Shown here: piece by piece, positions 51,408-61,240 of the stretch
Layout: the number at the start of each line of letters is the position of its first letter
Numbering within the stretch: the first letter of the stretch is position 1
NCBI RefSeq assembly: GCF_019879105.1
Contig: NZ_CP082249.1
Span: 620,001 to 684,000 of the forward strand
DNA: 64,000 nt
Source of the DNA: Natrinema sp. SYSU A 869
GTDB taxonomy: Archaea; Halobacteriota; Halobacteria; Halobacteriales; Natrialbaceae
Direction of reading: 5' to 3'
Made by a program: the position numbers and the translations under genes
Notes under the pieces: model-generated
Databases searched by the model: none
What the model was told of the DNA's origin: nothing
Seen by the model: the letters and a program-made list of their open reading frames with translations, nothing else

Positions 51408-51896
51408 TCAGGCGCTCGCTTCGCCAGCGAGCACGTCGTCGTACTCGCCGTCGTCGACTCGCTGCTTGAACTCTCGAGCGTCGTTGCCCTCGATGGTGAC
51501 GCCCATCGAAGCGCAGGTACCGACGACCTCCTTCGCGGCGTTGATCGTATCGTAGGCGAGCAGGTCAGGGTGTTTCTGTTCGGCGATCGTCTTGACCTGT
51601 TCAACGGAAAGATCCGCGACGAAGTCCTTCTGGGGTTCGCCGCTGCCGGTATCGAAATCAGCCTCGTCTTTGATCAGTGCCGCCGTCGGCGGGACACCGA
51701 CGTCGATCTCGAAGGAGCCGTCCTCCTCGTAGTCGACGGTGACGGGGACTTCGGTCCCGTCGAACGCTTCGGTCTGATCGTTGATTTCCTGTACGACGGC
51801 CTGCACGTCGACGGGCGTCGGTCCGAGCTCGGGACCGAGTGGTGGGCCAGGATTGGCCTGGCCACCCGGAACGAGCACTTCGATGGTTCCAGCCAT
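51408..51896 (-). CDS. rpl11: Ribosomal protein L11
   Basis: A 162-residue L11: MAGTIEVLVPGGQANPGPPL, the Gly/Pro-rich start, then VNDQTEAFDGTEVPVTVDYE-like region (read here as EINDQTEAFDGTEVPVTVDY) and the RNA-binding C-terminal domain KTIAEQKHPDLLAYDTINAA with GTCASMGVTIEG. It binds the GTPase-associated region of 23S rRNA. A TATA-like CCTTAAAAC (minus, about 51924-51933) predicts a short leader. The gene is separated from rpl1 by a membrane-protein gene on the other strand, so it has its own promoter. Confidence 0.94.
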   Translation of the reverse strand: MAGTIEVLVPGGQANPGPPLGPELGPTPVDVQAVVQEINDQTEAFDGTEVPVTVDYEEDGSFEIDVGVPPTAALIKDEADFDTGSGEPQKDFVADLSVEQVKTIAEQKHPDLLAYDTINAAKEVVGTCASMGVTIEGNDAREFKQRVDDGEYDDVLAGEASA

Positions 51897-51994
51897 ATCC
51901 GTGATAACCCGTGCGCGAGTTTTAAGGGTTGCTAATTCGGGTAGTCATCGTCTGTGACCGTCTGACGTACACCGGCCGAATCAACCCCGTTCCG

Positions 51995-52297
51995 TCACTC
52001 GACGCTCTCCGTTCGCCACGCTGCGAACGACTCGAGGACGTCGCTCTCGTCGAAGCGCTCGATACAGGGGACGTCGTAGGGGTGGATGTCACGGACGCGG
52101 TCGACGAGATCGTCGTACACGTCGTCAGTGGTCTTCGCGAGCAACACGGCCTCGTCGTCGTTGTGAATCTCGCCCTCCCAGCGGTAGGTCGAGGTCGTCG
52201 ATAGACGATTGACGCAGGCAGCGAGTCGCTCCTCGACCAACGTCTCGGCGATCCCGTCGGCGGCTTCGGGTGGCGCTGTAATGTAAACAGTCGGCAT
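51995..52297 (-). CDS. cutA: Divalent-cation tolerance protein CutA
   Basis: A 100-residue CutA1: PTVYITAPPEAADGIAETLV, the conserved ERLAACVNRL and STYRWEGEIHNDDEAVLLAK with TYRWEGE as the family core, and DIHPYDVPCIERFDESDV. Members form compact trimers; they are linked to metal tolerance or signalling but the mechanism is uncertain. Length and motifs are typical. Confidence 0.92.
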   Translation of the reverse strand: MPTVYITAPPEAADGIAETLVEERLAACVNRLSTTSTYRWEGEIHNDDEAVLLAKTTDDVYDDLVDRVRDIHPYDVPCIERFDESDVLESFAAWRTESVE

Positions 52298-52363
52298 GGA
52301 AGTCGCTACGCTCGAGTCGGTGAAAAACGTCCGTTTCGTTCGCTCACGGCGGGTCGGGGTCGG

Positions 52364-52555
52364 TCAGCTGTCGGTTGCGTCGACCGGTTTGAACGTCCCG
52401 GTGATGTCCCACTCGTGGATGCAGTGTGGATTGCCGACCTGTTTCTCACCATCGTCGCGGGCGATCTGCCAGGCCTCGAGGTTTTCGTCCCACTGTTCGC
52501 CTCGACCGCACTCTTCACAGATTCTCGCGGTCGGTTTTCGTACCTGTGCGCTCAT
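52364..52555 (-). CDS. HEWD family small zinc protein
   Basis: A 63-residue protein from ATG 52555: MSAQVRKPTARICEECGRGE with Cys-x2-Cys, then GNPHCIHEWDITGTFKPVDA, which contains the HEWD signature and a third cysteine. These are widespread haloarchaeal proteins of unknown function. It lies between cutA and pckA, transcribed in the same direction, 66 bp from the cutA start. Confidence 0.82.
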   Translation of the reverse strand: MSAQVRKPTARICEECGRGEQWDENLEAWQIARDDGEKQVGNPHCIHEWDITGTFKPVDATDS

Positions 52556-52687
52556 TACCGAACCGTGAGAACTCGACACATATAACGGTATTCGTGTCGG
52601 GCAAGTGCTGCCCCACTACTCGGGGCCGGACTGAGTCCGAGAGTTGGGGATCTGGTTACCAATTCACTCGTCAAGCGAGACGTTTGA

Positions 52688-54198
52688 TCAGTAGACTGCG
52701 TCTTTGATCTCCTCGCGGAGTTCGTCGAACTGCTCGAGGTAGTCACGGCGTTCGGCGCGTAGTTCCGCGAGTGCGTCGTCGTAGTCGTCGACGTGGTCAG
52801 GCACGTAGTAGTCGTTGATGTCGAGTCCCGGGACGGATTCGGGAATCGTTAGATCCATCTGCTCGTCGCGGGTCCACTCGATGGTCCCGCGGGCGGCTTC
52901 CGTCAGGATCATCACGGACTCGGTGACGCCGATGTCTTTCGACTGCTCACCGATATAGCCCGTGTTGATGACGTAACAGTCGACCTCGAGGAGGTCGATG
53001 AGTTCGTGGAAGATATTCCCTCCTCGCCCTCCGGACCGATGATGAAGGGGTTCGTTCCGACGACGCGGATCGACTCGCCTGCTCGTGACGGGTCGCCAGC
53101 GCTGGTCTCGATCGACTCGCCGAGCATGAAGGCGACGGCGGCCTGCTCCTCGTCGAGTTTGGCGACCGGTGGCATCAGCGGGTTTCGGGTGATGAAGAAG
53201 ACCTGATCCATCCGGTCTAAGTCGATCTCCTCGTCCGCGCTCTCGAGTTGGTCGCGCTGGACGATGGCCCGGGAGTTCGACGTATAGCGGTCCTCATCGA
53301 AGTGGACAGTGCCGTCGTCGTCGACCGCGACGTTCTCGAGGATCGCCGATTCAGCGGTCGCGGTCTCGTAGAGCTCCGGCTGCTCGTCCTTACTGAGGCC
53401 GATCGTCTTGATGAACAGTCCCTCACCCTCGCTGCCGGCGACGGTGCCGTCAGAGAGGAGACCGCAGACATCGTCTTGCAACATGGTGGCGTCTTCGGGT
53501 TCCTCGAGCCAGCAGCCGTGAGAGGTCAGCGTGGATTTGCCGGTCGCGGAGAGGCCCATGAACACCTGGCCGACGGTCTGTAGCTCGTCGTCATCGTCAC
53601 GGACGCGGACCCGCTTGCTCCCTGCGTGGAGTCCGAGGCCGCCCTGCTGCTTGATCCGATACATGTACAGCCGGAGGAACGACTTCTTGGCTTCGCCAAT
53701 GTAATCCGTGCCGAGTATGGTCGTCACACCGGTATCGGGAAGGACTCGAATCTCGGTTTCGTCGTAATCGGGCAGGTGGACGGTGTAGAGATCGGGGTCC
53801 TGCCCGTCAGCTGGCTCGAACAGACTCGCCCACGCATAGGCGATTCGAGCGTGCTCGACGGGGACGAACAAGCGACAGCAGAAGGCAGCATCTGGATGAC
53901 GGCCCATCAGTCGATCGACGCAGAGCATCTCACGGTCGCTCGTGAGATCGATTGCGTCGTCGACGAGTTCGTGATCGTGGTCGGTGAACTCGTCGTCGAC
54001 GGCGTTTTTCGTCCGATCGGCACTCCGCGAGCGGACCTCACTGACGTACGACGCCGATCCGAACTCAGTCGTCGTCTCGTCGGGCTCGGCGAGTTTGCGC
54101 AGTTCCTCGAGCGACGGATCATACCGGACGTTCGACGCTGTGGTTGGATCCGGAAGCTGTCGGACCAGCGGACGGGACTCCGTCCCGGTTTCAGACAT
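52688..54198 (-). CDS. pckA: Phosphoenolpyruvate carboxykinase (ATP), frameshift in the sequence
   Basis: From ATG 54198, about 502 residues after correction. It converts oxaloacetate and ATP to PEP for gluconeogenesis. Motifs: Walker A FMGLSATGKSTLTSHG, DDVCGLLSDG, FIKTIGLSKDEQPE and FFITRNPLMPPVAKL. The frame breaks after PEGEEG at plus 53018-53020 (ccc); one more G on the coding strand gives NIFHELIDLLEVDCYVINTG and joins the C-terminus MILTEAARGTIEWTRDEQMD in the other frame, ending KDAVY. Loss of an important enzyme by one base is improbable, so I read this as a sequence error. A TATA-like CGTTTATC (minus, about 54222-54229) predicts a very short leader. Confidence 0.88.
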
Positions 54199-54555
54199 AT
54201 ACGTAACACACCACTGTCCTGACTGATAAACGTAGAGGATTATGATCGCTGTGTGGTACGACTTCCCAGCTATGCAAGAATATATGGCATTTCGAACCCT
54301 ATATCGGGTATGAGTGGCAGTTCCACTCTCGCCAGAAAATAGTCTGGTATCGGAGAAGTCTAAACAAGTACTCGGGTAAGAAATAATTTTAATCGGCCGT
54401 AGATATCGAGGGTACGGGCACGATCGTGATCGGAACTCGGCGCACTCGTCGGTGGGCCAGCCATGGAGTGAACCCGAGTCGTCGATACCGGGCTGATTTT
54501 CACATCTGGTACTGTGGGGCAAACCTCCAATAGGATCGTTCGAATTACCGAGGGC
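54199..54555. other. Divergent intergenic region between pckA and the actin-like gene
   Basis: About 357 bp with no convincing gene. It contains the pckA core promoter near 54222-54232, an AT-rich stretch at 54362-54397 (aagaaataattttaatc) that may be a promoter for another transcript, and caataggat near 54529 that could serve the actin-like gene. No tRNA or repeat seen. Confidence 0.4.
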
Positions 54556-57500
54556 ATGGATTACGGTCTCGACATCGGACCGGGGGAAATCCGGGCCATC
54601 ACTGACGCAGGCGACGGTCCGACGATCGAATCGGTGCCGCCGGTCGTTGTACCGGTCGACGACGCCGCGCTCAGCACAGGGGACTCTCGGAGCCGGGGGC
54701 AACGATCGACGTAGACGACGCGACGTACGCAGTCGGCACGAACGCTCGAGCGGCCGCCAACGCCGCGGACGGGGGACCGAAGTCCCTGTTCGCGAACGGC
54801 GTTCTCGCAACGGACGCGACGGCGTACGCATTGCCCGCGTTAGATATGCTTATCGACGACGTCGTGGATGACGCGACGGCCGGCCGGCTCTGTTATACGA
54901 CGCCGGGACCGCTCGTCGACAAGACAGCGCCGACCGACGCACACCGCGAGGCCGTCGAGTCGATTCTAGCTGACCGCGGACTCGACGCAACGCCGATCAG
55001 CACGGGATTCGCCGTCGTCTATGACCAACTGGCGGCCGACAACTACACTGGGCTCGGCATCTGCCTCAGGGCACAGACGACGAGTGTCACGCTCGCGTAC
55101 TACGGCGTTCCGGCGATGGCCGTCTCACTCGCCAAAGGGCGCGAGTGGATCATCGAGCGTGCGGCCGGCGAAACCGGTCGCGAACCGGCACGGGTCGCCG
55201 ACGTCCTCGAGGCGTTCACGCTCGACCCCGACGCGGCGGCAGGTGGGATCGAGAGCGCTATCGCGCAGGCCTACGACGCCCTGATAGCCGAGGTGATCGA
55301 GGCGATCCGAGATGCGGCCGACGAGAGCGACATCCAGCAGGGGGTATCCGTTCCGATCGCGGTCGCCGGTGAGGCCGCGCTCGAGGGCGTCGAATTCCTC
55401 ATCGGCGGCCGATTCGATGCAGCGACGCTTCCGTTCTCGGTTCGCGGCGTTCGACTTGCGGACGACCCCGCTGCGAGCGCCGCTCGAGGCGCGCTCGCGG
55501 CGGCCCGGGACGACGTCGAGGCCTACGAGGCAGTCACCTGGTCCGCCTCCGTCACTCCCGGTGAGGACACTGACGACTCCTCAAGTGCGGACGAGGCGTC
55601 CGCGATGAGCGGGGCGACCGAACTCGCGTTCGACGACGGGGAAGCGCCACCCGGAGACACCCAGCGAACCGACGACGCCATCGATCAGTTGTTCGATCGA
55701 CTCGCGAACCGCGACGCCGAGATCGAGTCCGTCCGCGAGGATCTCGAGGTCCTGTTCGACGATCTCGAGTATATCGAGGAGCGAACGGCTGCGGCCGAAA
55801 CTGTCGACGAACTCGACGATCGCCTCGAGTCGTTTGCCGACGATCTGACTGATCTCGAGGATGAAAGCGGGACGCACGCGAGCGACGACGACGTGACTGA
55901 TCTCGAGGACGACCTCGAGACCGTCGATGATGAACTCGAGGCGTTGTCGGACGCGCTCGCGGCGGTAGCGGACGACGTCGGCGATCTCGACGATGATCTC
56001 GAGGCCCTCGACGACGACCTCGCCGCGGTCGAAACGACTGCGGCCGACGAGCGAGCGGGCCTCGACGAACGGGTTATTGAGCTGGCGGCCGACCTCGAGA
56101 CGGTCGCCGATCGGACAGAGACGGTCGACGAAGATCTCGTCGCCGTCCAGGCCGACCTGGATGAGCTCGAAACGACCGCCGCGAGCGAAGCGGCGCTCGA
56201 GGCGGTCGAGGGACGGGTCTCGGGACTGACCGACAAACTCGAGGCCCTCGAGGCGGACGTCGATCGCGCCGGAACGCGAATCGAGGGCGTTGCGGGACGG
56301 CTCGAGGAACTGAGCACACGGATCGACGGCGTGTCGGGGCGACTCGAAGAGCACTCCGAACGGACCGATGCGCGCTTCGAGACCGTCGAATCGACGCTCG
56401 ACGAGGAGTTCGCGGCCGTCGACGACGAGCTAGATGCCGTCCGCGGAACGGTGGACGACCGCACCGCAGCGCTCGATACCGGTCTCGAGGCCGTTCAGGA
56501 CTCGATCGACGACCTCGAGGCGGCGACGACGGACGACGAACGAGTTGACGCCATCGCGGACGATCTGTCGACCCTCGAGACGGCGGTCGACGACCTCGGA
56601 GAGACGATTTCGGACGTGACGGAAACGCTCGACGACCTCGAAACGCGGGCCGCCAGTCGAGAGACGGTCGAGGGGCTCGCGGCTGATCTCGAGACAACTG
56701 ATGAGGACCTCGAAACGCTCGACTCGGAGCTCCAGTCGCTCGAGGATGCGATCGACCGGCGAATCGACGACACGGTCTCGACCCTCGAAGCCCGGATCGC
56801 GGACGCAACGGACGGGATCGACGAGGATCTCACAGCGCTCGAGAACACCGTCGAGCGGCTCGATGACGAAACGGTGCCAGAGGATGACGTCGCTCAGTTG
56901 CGCGACTCCCTCGCTAACACGACCGCCGAGATCGATGCGGTGACTGCGGACACCGATGCCATCGCGACGGATCTCGCGGCCGTCGAGGACCGGATCGACG
57001 ATCTCGACACCGAACTCGAGGACCGAGTGGACGAGGTTCGGGCGAGTCTCGAAGCGCAGGTGAGCGACGTTCGAACGACGGTCACCGATCGAGTGGACGA
57101 CGTAGAGGCGACGGTCGACGATCGGGTGGACGAGGTTCGGACAGCACTCGAGGACGACGTCGCGGCGCTTCGGACCACCCTCGAGGACGAGACCGAGTCG
57201 CTCGCCGAGACGCTCTCGGAGAGAGACGATCGAATCGCCGACACCGAAGAGCGATTGGACACCCACGAAACCCGTTTCGAGGACCTCTCGTCGACACTCG
57301 AGGGGCTCGACTCCGAGATCGACGGCGTCAGCTCGGACCTCGCGACGCTCGCAGATCGAGTCGATGACACTGCCGACACGGCCGCGACTGACGAGGATGT
57401 CGCGGCGCTCGCGGATGACATCTCGTCGGTCGCCGACCGCCTCGAGTCACTCCGTTCGGATCACGACGACCTCACTCGAGCCGTCGAGTCGGGGCCTGAC

Positions 57501-57926
57501 GAATCGGCGGTAACGGAACTCGACGGTGATCTGCAGGCACTCGATGGTGATGTCCGAGCGCTCGACGACGACGTACAGTTGCTCGACGGCGAACTCGACT
57601 CGTTCGGTGAACAGGTGGCGACGGTTTCTGAACAACTCTCGGGGCTCGAAGAGCGGTCCGAGTCGATTGAGACGCGGATTGAGGATGTCGAGACTCGGAC
57701 GAGCCACTCCGAGGAGATCGAGGCGCTTCGAGCGGACCTCGAGGACGTTCGAGCCGAGACGACCGCATCACCGACGCTTTCGTCCGCAATCGTCGCCGGC
57801 GGTGGGGGCGCAGGAGTCGTCGCCGGTAGCGTCACCGCGCTTGCGGGCGAGACGACGATCGGTGGCGGTGCAGTTGTCGTCGGACTCGTGCTGATTGGGG
57901 TTGCAATGTTGCTCGCTCGGACGTGA
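54556..57926 (+). CDS. Actin-like N-terminal domain fused to a long coiled coil and membrane anchor
   Basis: About 1123 residues after correcting one indel. Residues 1-330 look like an actin/Hsp70-type ATPase: MDYGLDIGPGEIRAITDAG (phosphate-1 loop), LCYTTPGPLVDKTAPTDA, then GLGICLRAQTTSVTLAYYGV (phosphate-2-like). After an acidic linker a heptad-patterned coiled coil of about 650 residues follows, built of units such as DDLETVDDELEALSDALAAV. The end, SAIVAGGGGAGVVAGSVTAL then GGGAVVVGLVLIGVAMLLAR, forms two membrane helices. The frame breaks in the G4 run at 54679-54682; one more G joins DDAALSTG to LSEPGATIDVDDATYAVGTN. The long uninterrupted frame from 54831 is therefore not the true start. 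A cytoskeletal or membrane-scaffold role is inferred; salactin is a known haloarchaeal actin homologue. Confidence 0.72.
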
Positions 57927-58012
57927 GTTCGGATCGATGACTCGAGTCGCTCGCAAAACGGCGGCACCGCTCGGGAGGGTGCATCGAGACCGTGACGGCT
58001 GGGTAGATCCGG

Positions 58013-58144
58013 CTAGTCCCGGATCAACTCGACGTTTCGCATCTCGCCCCCGCACTGCTGACAGGTGCCGAGGAGTGCGTCCCCGACCGTTTCCCGCCGG
58101 CCACACTGGACGCAGACGTACTCGCGTTGCTCCTCGAGTGTCAT
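58013..58144 (-). CDS. Rubrerythrin-like/zinc-ribbon microprotein
   Basis: A 43-residue protein: MTLEEQREYVCVQCGRRETV ... GTCQQCGGEMRNVELIRD. Two Cys-x2-Cys knuckles (CVQC, CQQC) form a rubredoxin- or ribbon-like zinc site of the group annotated as rubrerythrin-like domain proteins in haloarchaea. A perfect palindrome ATGGTATACCAT (58143-58154) overlaps the start codon. Confidence 0.75.
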   Translation of the reverse strand: MTLEEQREYVCVQCGRRETVGDALLGTCQQCGGEMRNVELIRD

Positions 58145-58279
58145 GGTATACCATACACAACAGAATGTGTTAACTCTTTCCGCAGTACCCTCTCCGGCGA
58201 TTCCGGTGGCAGTAGTGAGGACCCCTTTCGAGACCGAACGCGGGCTCGGTGGCAGGTCGGTGACCGGAACGCGAGCCAG

Positions 58280-59506
58280 TCACGCCCGTTCGAAAACCCA
58301 GAGCAGACAACCGAGTAGCGTTGCCCCGACGACCGTCGAGGCGAGCAGCCAGAACGCGGCCCTGAAGCCGGCGGTCTCCGAGAGGGTCCCGACGACCGCG
58401 GGTGCGATCGCGCCGGCCCCCATCAACAGCGTTCGGACGACGCCCAGTCCGCCGCCGGCGACGTCGTCCGGAATGGCCGACATCAGGTACGCACCCCTGA
58501 CGGGCCGGAAGCCGTGCGAGCCGAGGCCGACGGTGACGAGTAACCCACCAAGCAGGATCGGATTACTCGTTCCGGTCAGGGAAACGAAGGCGACCAGCGC
58601 GATCGAGGCGAGGCCGAGCGTCGCGACGATGATGGGCAATCGGCCCACCCGATCGCTGAGGTTTCCGGTCACCAACTGTACCAGACTCGCGAGGAAGAGC
58701 CCGCTGTAGAGCAGGCTCGCGGTCGCCGTCGTGAGCCCCGCTTCCGCGGTGAGGTATCGGGGTGCGAACGCGACCAACCCGTTGTAGGTAAACGAGAACA
58801 GGACCGTCAACAGGGCGAACGTCGAGAACCGCCAGTCCCGAAAGAGCGACGCGTACTGCGCTATTTCGCCGCCACGATCGCTCGAGCTCGCATCGATGCC
58901 GCTCGATTCGCCCGGCAGGCGCTTCGGGACCCGAACCCGGAACGCCGCTGCGAGCGCTAGCCCGACGAGGCCGGCACCCAGAAAGACCAGTCGCCAGCTC
59001 GAGACCGGACCGAGCGCCAGCGACGCGACCCCGACGACGGCGGCGGGCGCGACGACGCCGCTGAGCGCACCGAACGTATCCAACACGCCGAGCGCTCGCC
59101 CCGTCCGGGTCGGATAGGCTCGAGCGAGGAGTCGAACGGCGACGGTCTTGTGCGCGCCGGTGCCGGCCCCGATCACGAGCATCGCGCCGACGAGGACGAG
59201 AAACGGCGAGTCAATGACCAGTGCGAGCGCGGCCGCGGCCGCGACGAGCGCGCCGGCCGTGATAACGGTCACCGAACCGAGCCGGTCCGCGAGCACGCCG
59301 GAGGGAAACTGCATGGCCGCGTAGACGAGCATCAGTCCGGAAAACGCGGTTCCGAGGACGGCATCAGAAACGCCGTAGCTCGACTGAAACGCGTCGAACA
59401 GCGGCGGAAAGGCGTACCGAAGGAATTTCGCGAGAAACCAGATCGCGGCCGTCAGTATGAGCGCGTCATAGCTCGCCAGCCGTCCGGCCGCTCGTCGAAC
59501 CGACAT
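58280..59506 (-). CDS. MFS transporter
   Basis: A 408-residue major-facilitator protein from ATG 59506 (MSVRRAAGRLASYDALILTA), with about twelve hydrophobic helices. The loop between helices 2 and 3 reads GVLADRLGSVTVI and that between 8 and 9 reads GNLSDRVGRLPIIV, the two halves of the MFS signature. A further 35 codons are open upstream but do not look coding. The substrate is unknown; the nearest impression is a drug or sugar-type exporter. It is the only transporter in its area. Confidence 0.85.
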   Translation of the reverse strand: MSVRRAAGRLASYDALILTAAIWFLAKFLRYAFPPLFDAFQSSYGVSDAVLGTAFSGLMLVYAAMQFPSGVLADRLGSVTVITAGALVAAAAALALVIDSPFLVLVGAMLVIGAGTGAHKTVAVRLLARAYPTRTGRALGVLDTFGALSGVVAPAAVVGVASLALGPVSSWRLVFLGAGLVGLALAAAFRVRVPKRLPGESSGIDASSSDRGGEIAQYASLFRDWRFSTFALLTVLFSFTYNGLVAFAPRYLTAEAGLTTATASLLYSGLFLASLVQLVTGNLSDRVGRLPIIVATLGLASIALVAFVSLTGTSNPILLGGLLVTVGLGSHGFRPVRGAYLMSAIPDDVAGGGLGVVRTLLMGAGAIAPAVVGTLSETAGFRAAFWLLASTVVGATLLGCLLWVFERA

Positions 59507-59685
59507 TCGTTCGCTCCGAGAGTCGCAACCGGACGACCGTGTATCCACCGATCCCGGCCCTCGTCGGTCCGTTGACGGGAAACAAACCACCGATTCGAAA
59601 TCATATGACATTATATAACATACTAATTATAATGATTCCTAACGGGTGAGACTTATATGATAGTTTCTGGTCGACTTTGGTACCA

Positions 59686-59868
59686 ATGGCTGCTACCACG
59701 ACAACAAATTGGGTCGACCCGATCACCTGTCCGTTCTGTGGCGACGAACTCGCATCGCCAGGAGCCGGATTCATCGATCACATCGACGACAACACCGACT
59801 GCGAAGACGGATTCGATCAGTGGCGACGGAACATCGCCGGCGACATCGCTGGCGAATGGTCGGGGTAA
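59686..59868 (+). CDS. DUF7501-like small zinc protein
   Basis: A 60-residue protein from ATG 59686: NWVDPITCPFCGDELASPG, then IDHIDDNTDCEDGFDQWRRN and the end GDIAGEWSG. The Cys-x2-Cys, His and later Cys would bind one zinc. I recall this as a conserved haloarchaeal family. A TATA-like acttatatga at about 59651-59660 lies roughly 30 bp before the ATG, predicting a short or absent leader. Confidence 0.75.
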   Translation: MAATTTTNWVDPITCPFCGDELASPGAGFIDHIDDNTDCEDGFDQWRRNIAGDIAGEWSG

Positions 59869-60051
59869 CATCTTTTCATCCGCCTCGAGTCGCGTTTCGG
59901 GCCGCGGTCGGCCCGAGTAGCGCCGAACGGCCGAACCAGTGACGTCGCCGATCCGTTTCTCCCTGCAATAAGTTTGACCGACGCACGCGCGACTCCGCTC
60001 GGGTTCGGCAGGGAACACAACGCGGAAGGTCGGGCGGTCCGGAACGGCCAT

Positions 60052-60645
60052 ATGGGATTTCACACGTATCCGGTCGATCGAGCGGACGCCCTCGAGGACC
60101 CGTCTCGCTACCGATACTGCTCTCGGGAGGAACTGCTCGCGATGCTCGAGCCGACGGCGGACGGCGTCGTCGCAGATCTCGGCTCCGGGACGGGCTTTTA
60201 CGCGGACGACGTCGCACCGTTCGTCGACACTCTGTACGCGGTAGACGTCCAGTCCGCGATGCACGATCGCTACCGAGAGAAGGGCGTTCCCAAGGCCGTC
60301 GAGTTCGTCACGGCCGAAATCTCGTCGCTTCCCTTCGACGATGGAGAACTCGACGGTGCGTACTCGACGATGACACACCATGAGTACGCGTCGCCGACGG
60401 TAATGGAGGGAACGGAGGCGGACGACGATGCCGATGGTGCCCTCATGGAACTCGCGCGGGTCCTCCGTCCCGACGGCCGACTGGTCACAGTCGACTGGTC
60501 GGCCGACGGTGATTCGGACGCCGGCCCGCCGCTCGAGGAGCGGTTCGACCTCGCGGCAGCGACAGGGCAACTCGAGGCCGCCGGCTTCGAGATTGAACTC
60601 GCCTGCGATCGACCGGAGACGCTCGCAATCGTCGCGACTCGGTAA
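60052..60645 (+). CDS. SAM-dependent methyltransferase
   Basis: A 197-residue class I methyltransferase. I choose ATG 60052 (MGFHTYPVDRADALEDPSRY), because the preceding 26 codons only start at TTG. SAM-binding motif I is VVADLGSGTGFYADDVAPFV, the acidic end of strand 2 is YAVDVQSAM, and VMEGTEADDDADGALMELAR precedes the core LRPDGRLVTVDWSADGDS. Such small proteins in haloarchaea act on unknown substrates. Confidence 0.85.
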   Translation: MGFHTYPVDRADALEDPSRYRYCSREELLAMLEPTADGVVADLGSGTGFYADDVAPFVDTLYAVDVQSAMHDRYREKGVPKAVEFVTAEISSLPFDDGELDGAYSTMTHHEYASPTVMEGTEADDDADGALMELARVLRPDGRLVTVDWSADGDSDAGPPLEERFDLAAATGQLEAAGFEIELACDRPETLAIVATR

Positions 60646-60708
60646 CTGGGAGGTCAGCGTCCAGCGAGCGATATCGGCGACGAGCGCTGCGATGGCCGGT
60701 TCCGACCG

Positions 60709-61179
60709 TTAGTCGAAGTCGGGCAGATCCTCCGGCGGCTCGTACTCGGCCTCCCAGTCGACGTACTCCTCTTTGAGCGTGACCGAGACGATCTGGCCGA
60801 ACTCGGTCAGTTCGGCGTTGATCGACGAGACCGTTCCCCAGGTGTCGAGGTCGGGATGGTACTCTCGGGCCTGCCAGTCCTCCGGAATGCCGGGCGCGTG
60901 ATACCCTACGCGATCGGCGAAGTCGTCCCAGAAGAAGTCAAAGCCCGCGAAGAGATCGAGGTCGCGGGCGATCTCGTACTCGGATTCCTCGAGATCCGTG
61001 TCCGCGCGCCACTCGTCGAACGCTTCGGTCCAGGCTCCCTCCTCGAGGAACGCCTGTAGTTCCTCGCGACGGTAGTCGATCTCCTCGGCATCGTCGGCGC
61101 TGATGGTCGCGTCCTCGTACTCGTTCGGATCGACGAACTCTAATTCCGGCGGTTCGGGGGGCTCGACCTCGAGTGTCAT
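60709..61179 (-). CDS. Haloarchaeal hypothetical, paralogue 1
   Basis: A 156-residue acidic protein from ATG 61179 (MTLEVEPPEPPELEFVDPNE). Core elements: EELQAFLEEGAWTEAFDEWR, EYEIARDLDLFAGFDFFWDD, RVGYHAPGIPEDW and VSSINAELTEFGQIVSVTLK. The same pattern recurs in the protein at 62617-63066, on the far side of the M20 deacylase. No known family; WDEWA-like aromatic residues suggest a helical, partner-binding protein. Confidence 0.72.
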   Translation of the reverse strand: MTLEVEPPEPPELEFVDPNEYEDATISADDAEEIDYRREELQAFLEEGAWTEAFDEWRADTDLEESEYEIARDLDLFAGFDFFWDDFADRVGYHAPGIPEDWQAREYHPDLDTWGTVSSINAELTEFGQIVSVTLKEEYVDWEAEYEPPEDLPDFD

Positions 61180-61240
61180 GGACGGTCGTAGGTCGGGTTC
61201 CCGGATAAGAATTCCCACCTCACGGCCGGGAAGTCCGGTT

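Noticed and set aside
54831-57926. Start of the coiled-coil protein at 54831
   Set aside because: The conserved ATPase front begins at 54556 and joins after one-base correction, so 54831 lies inside the domain.
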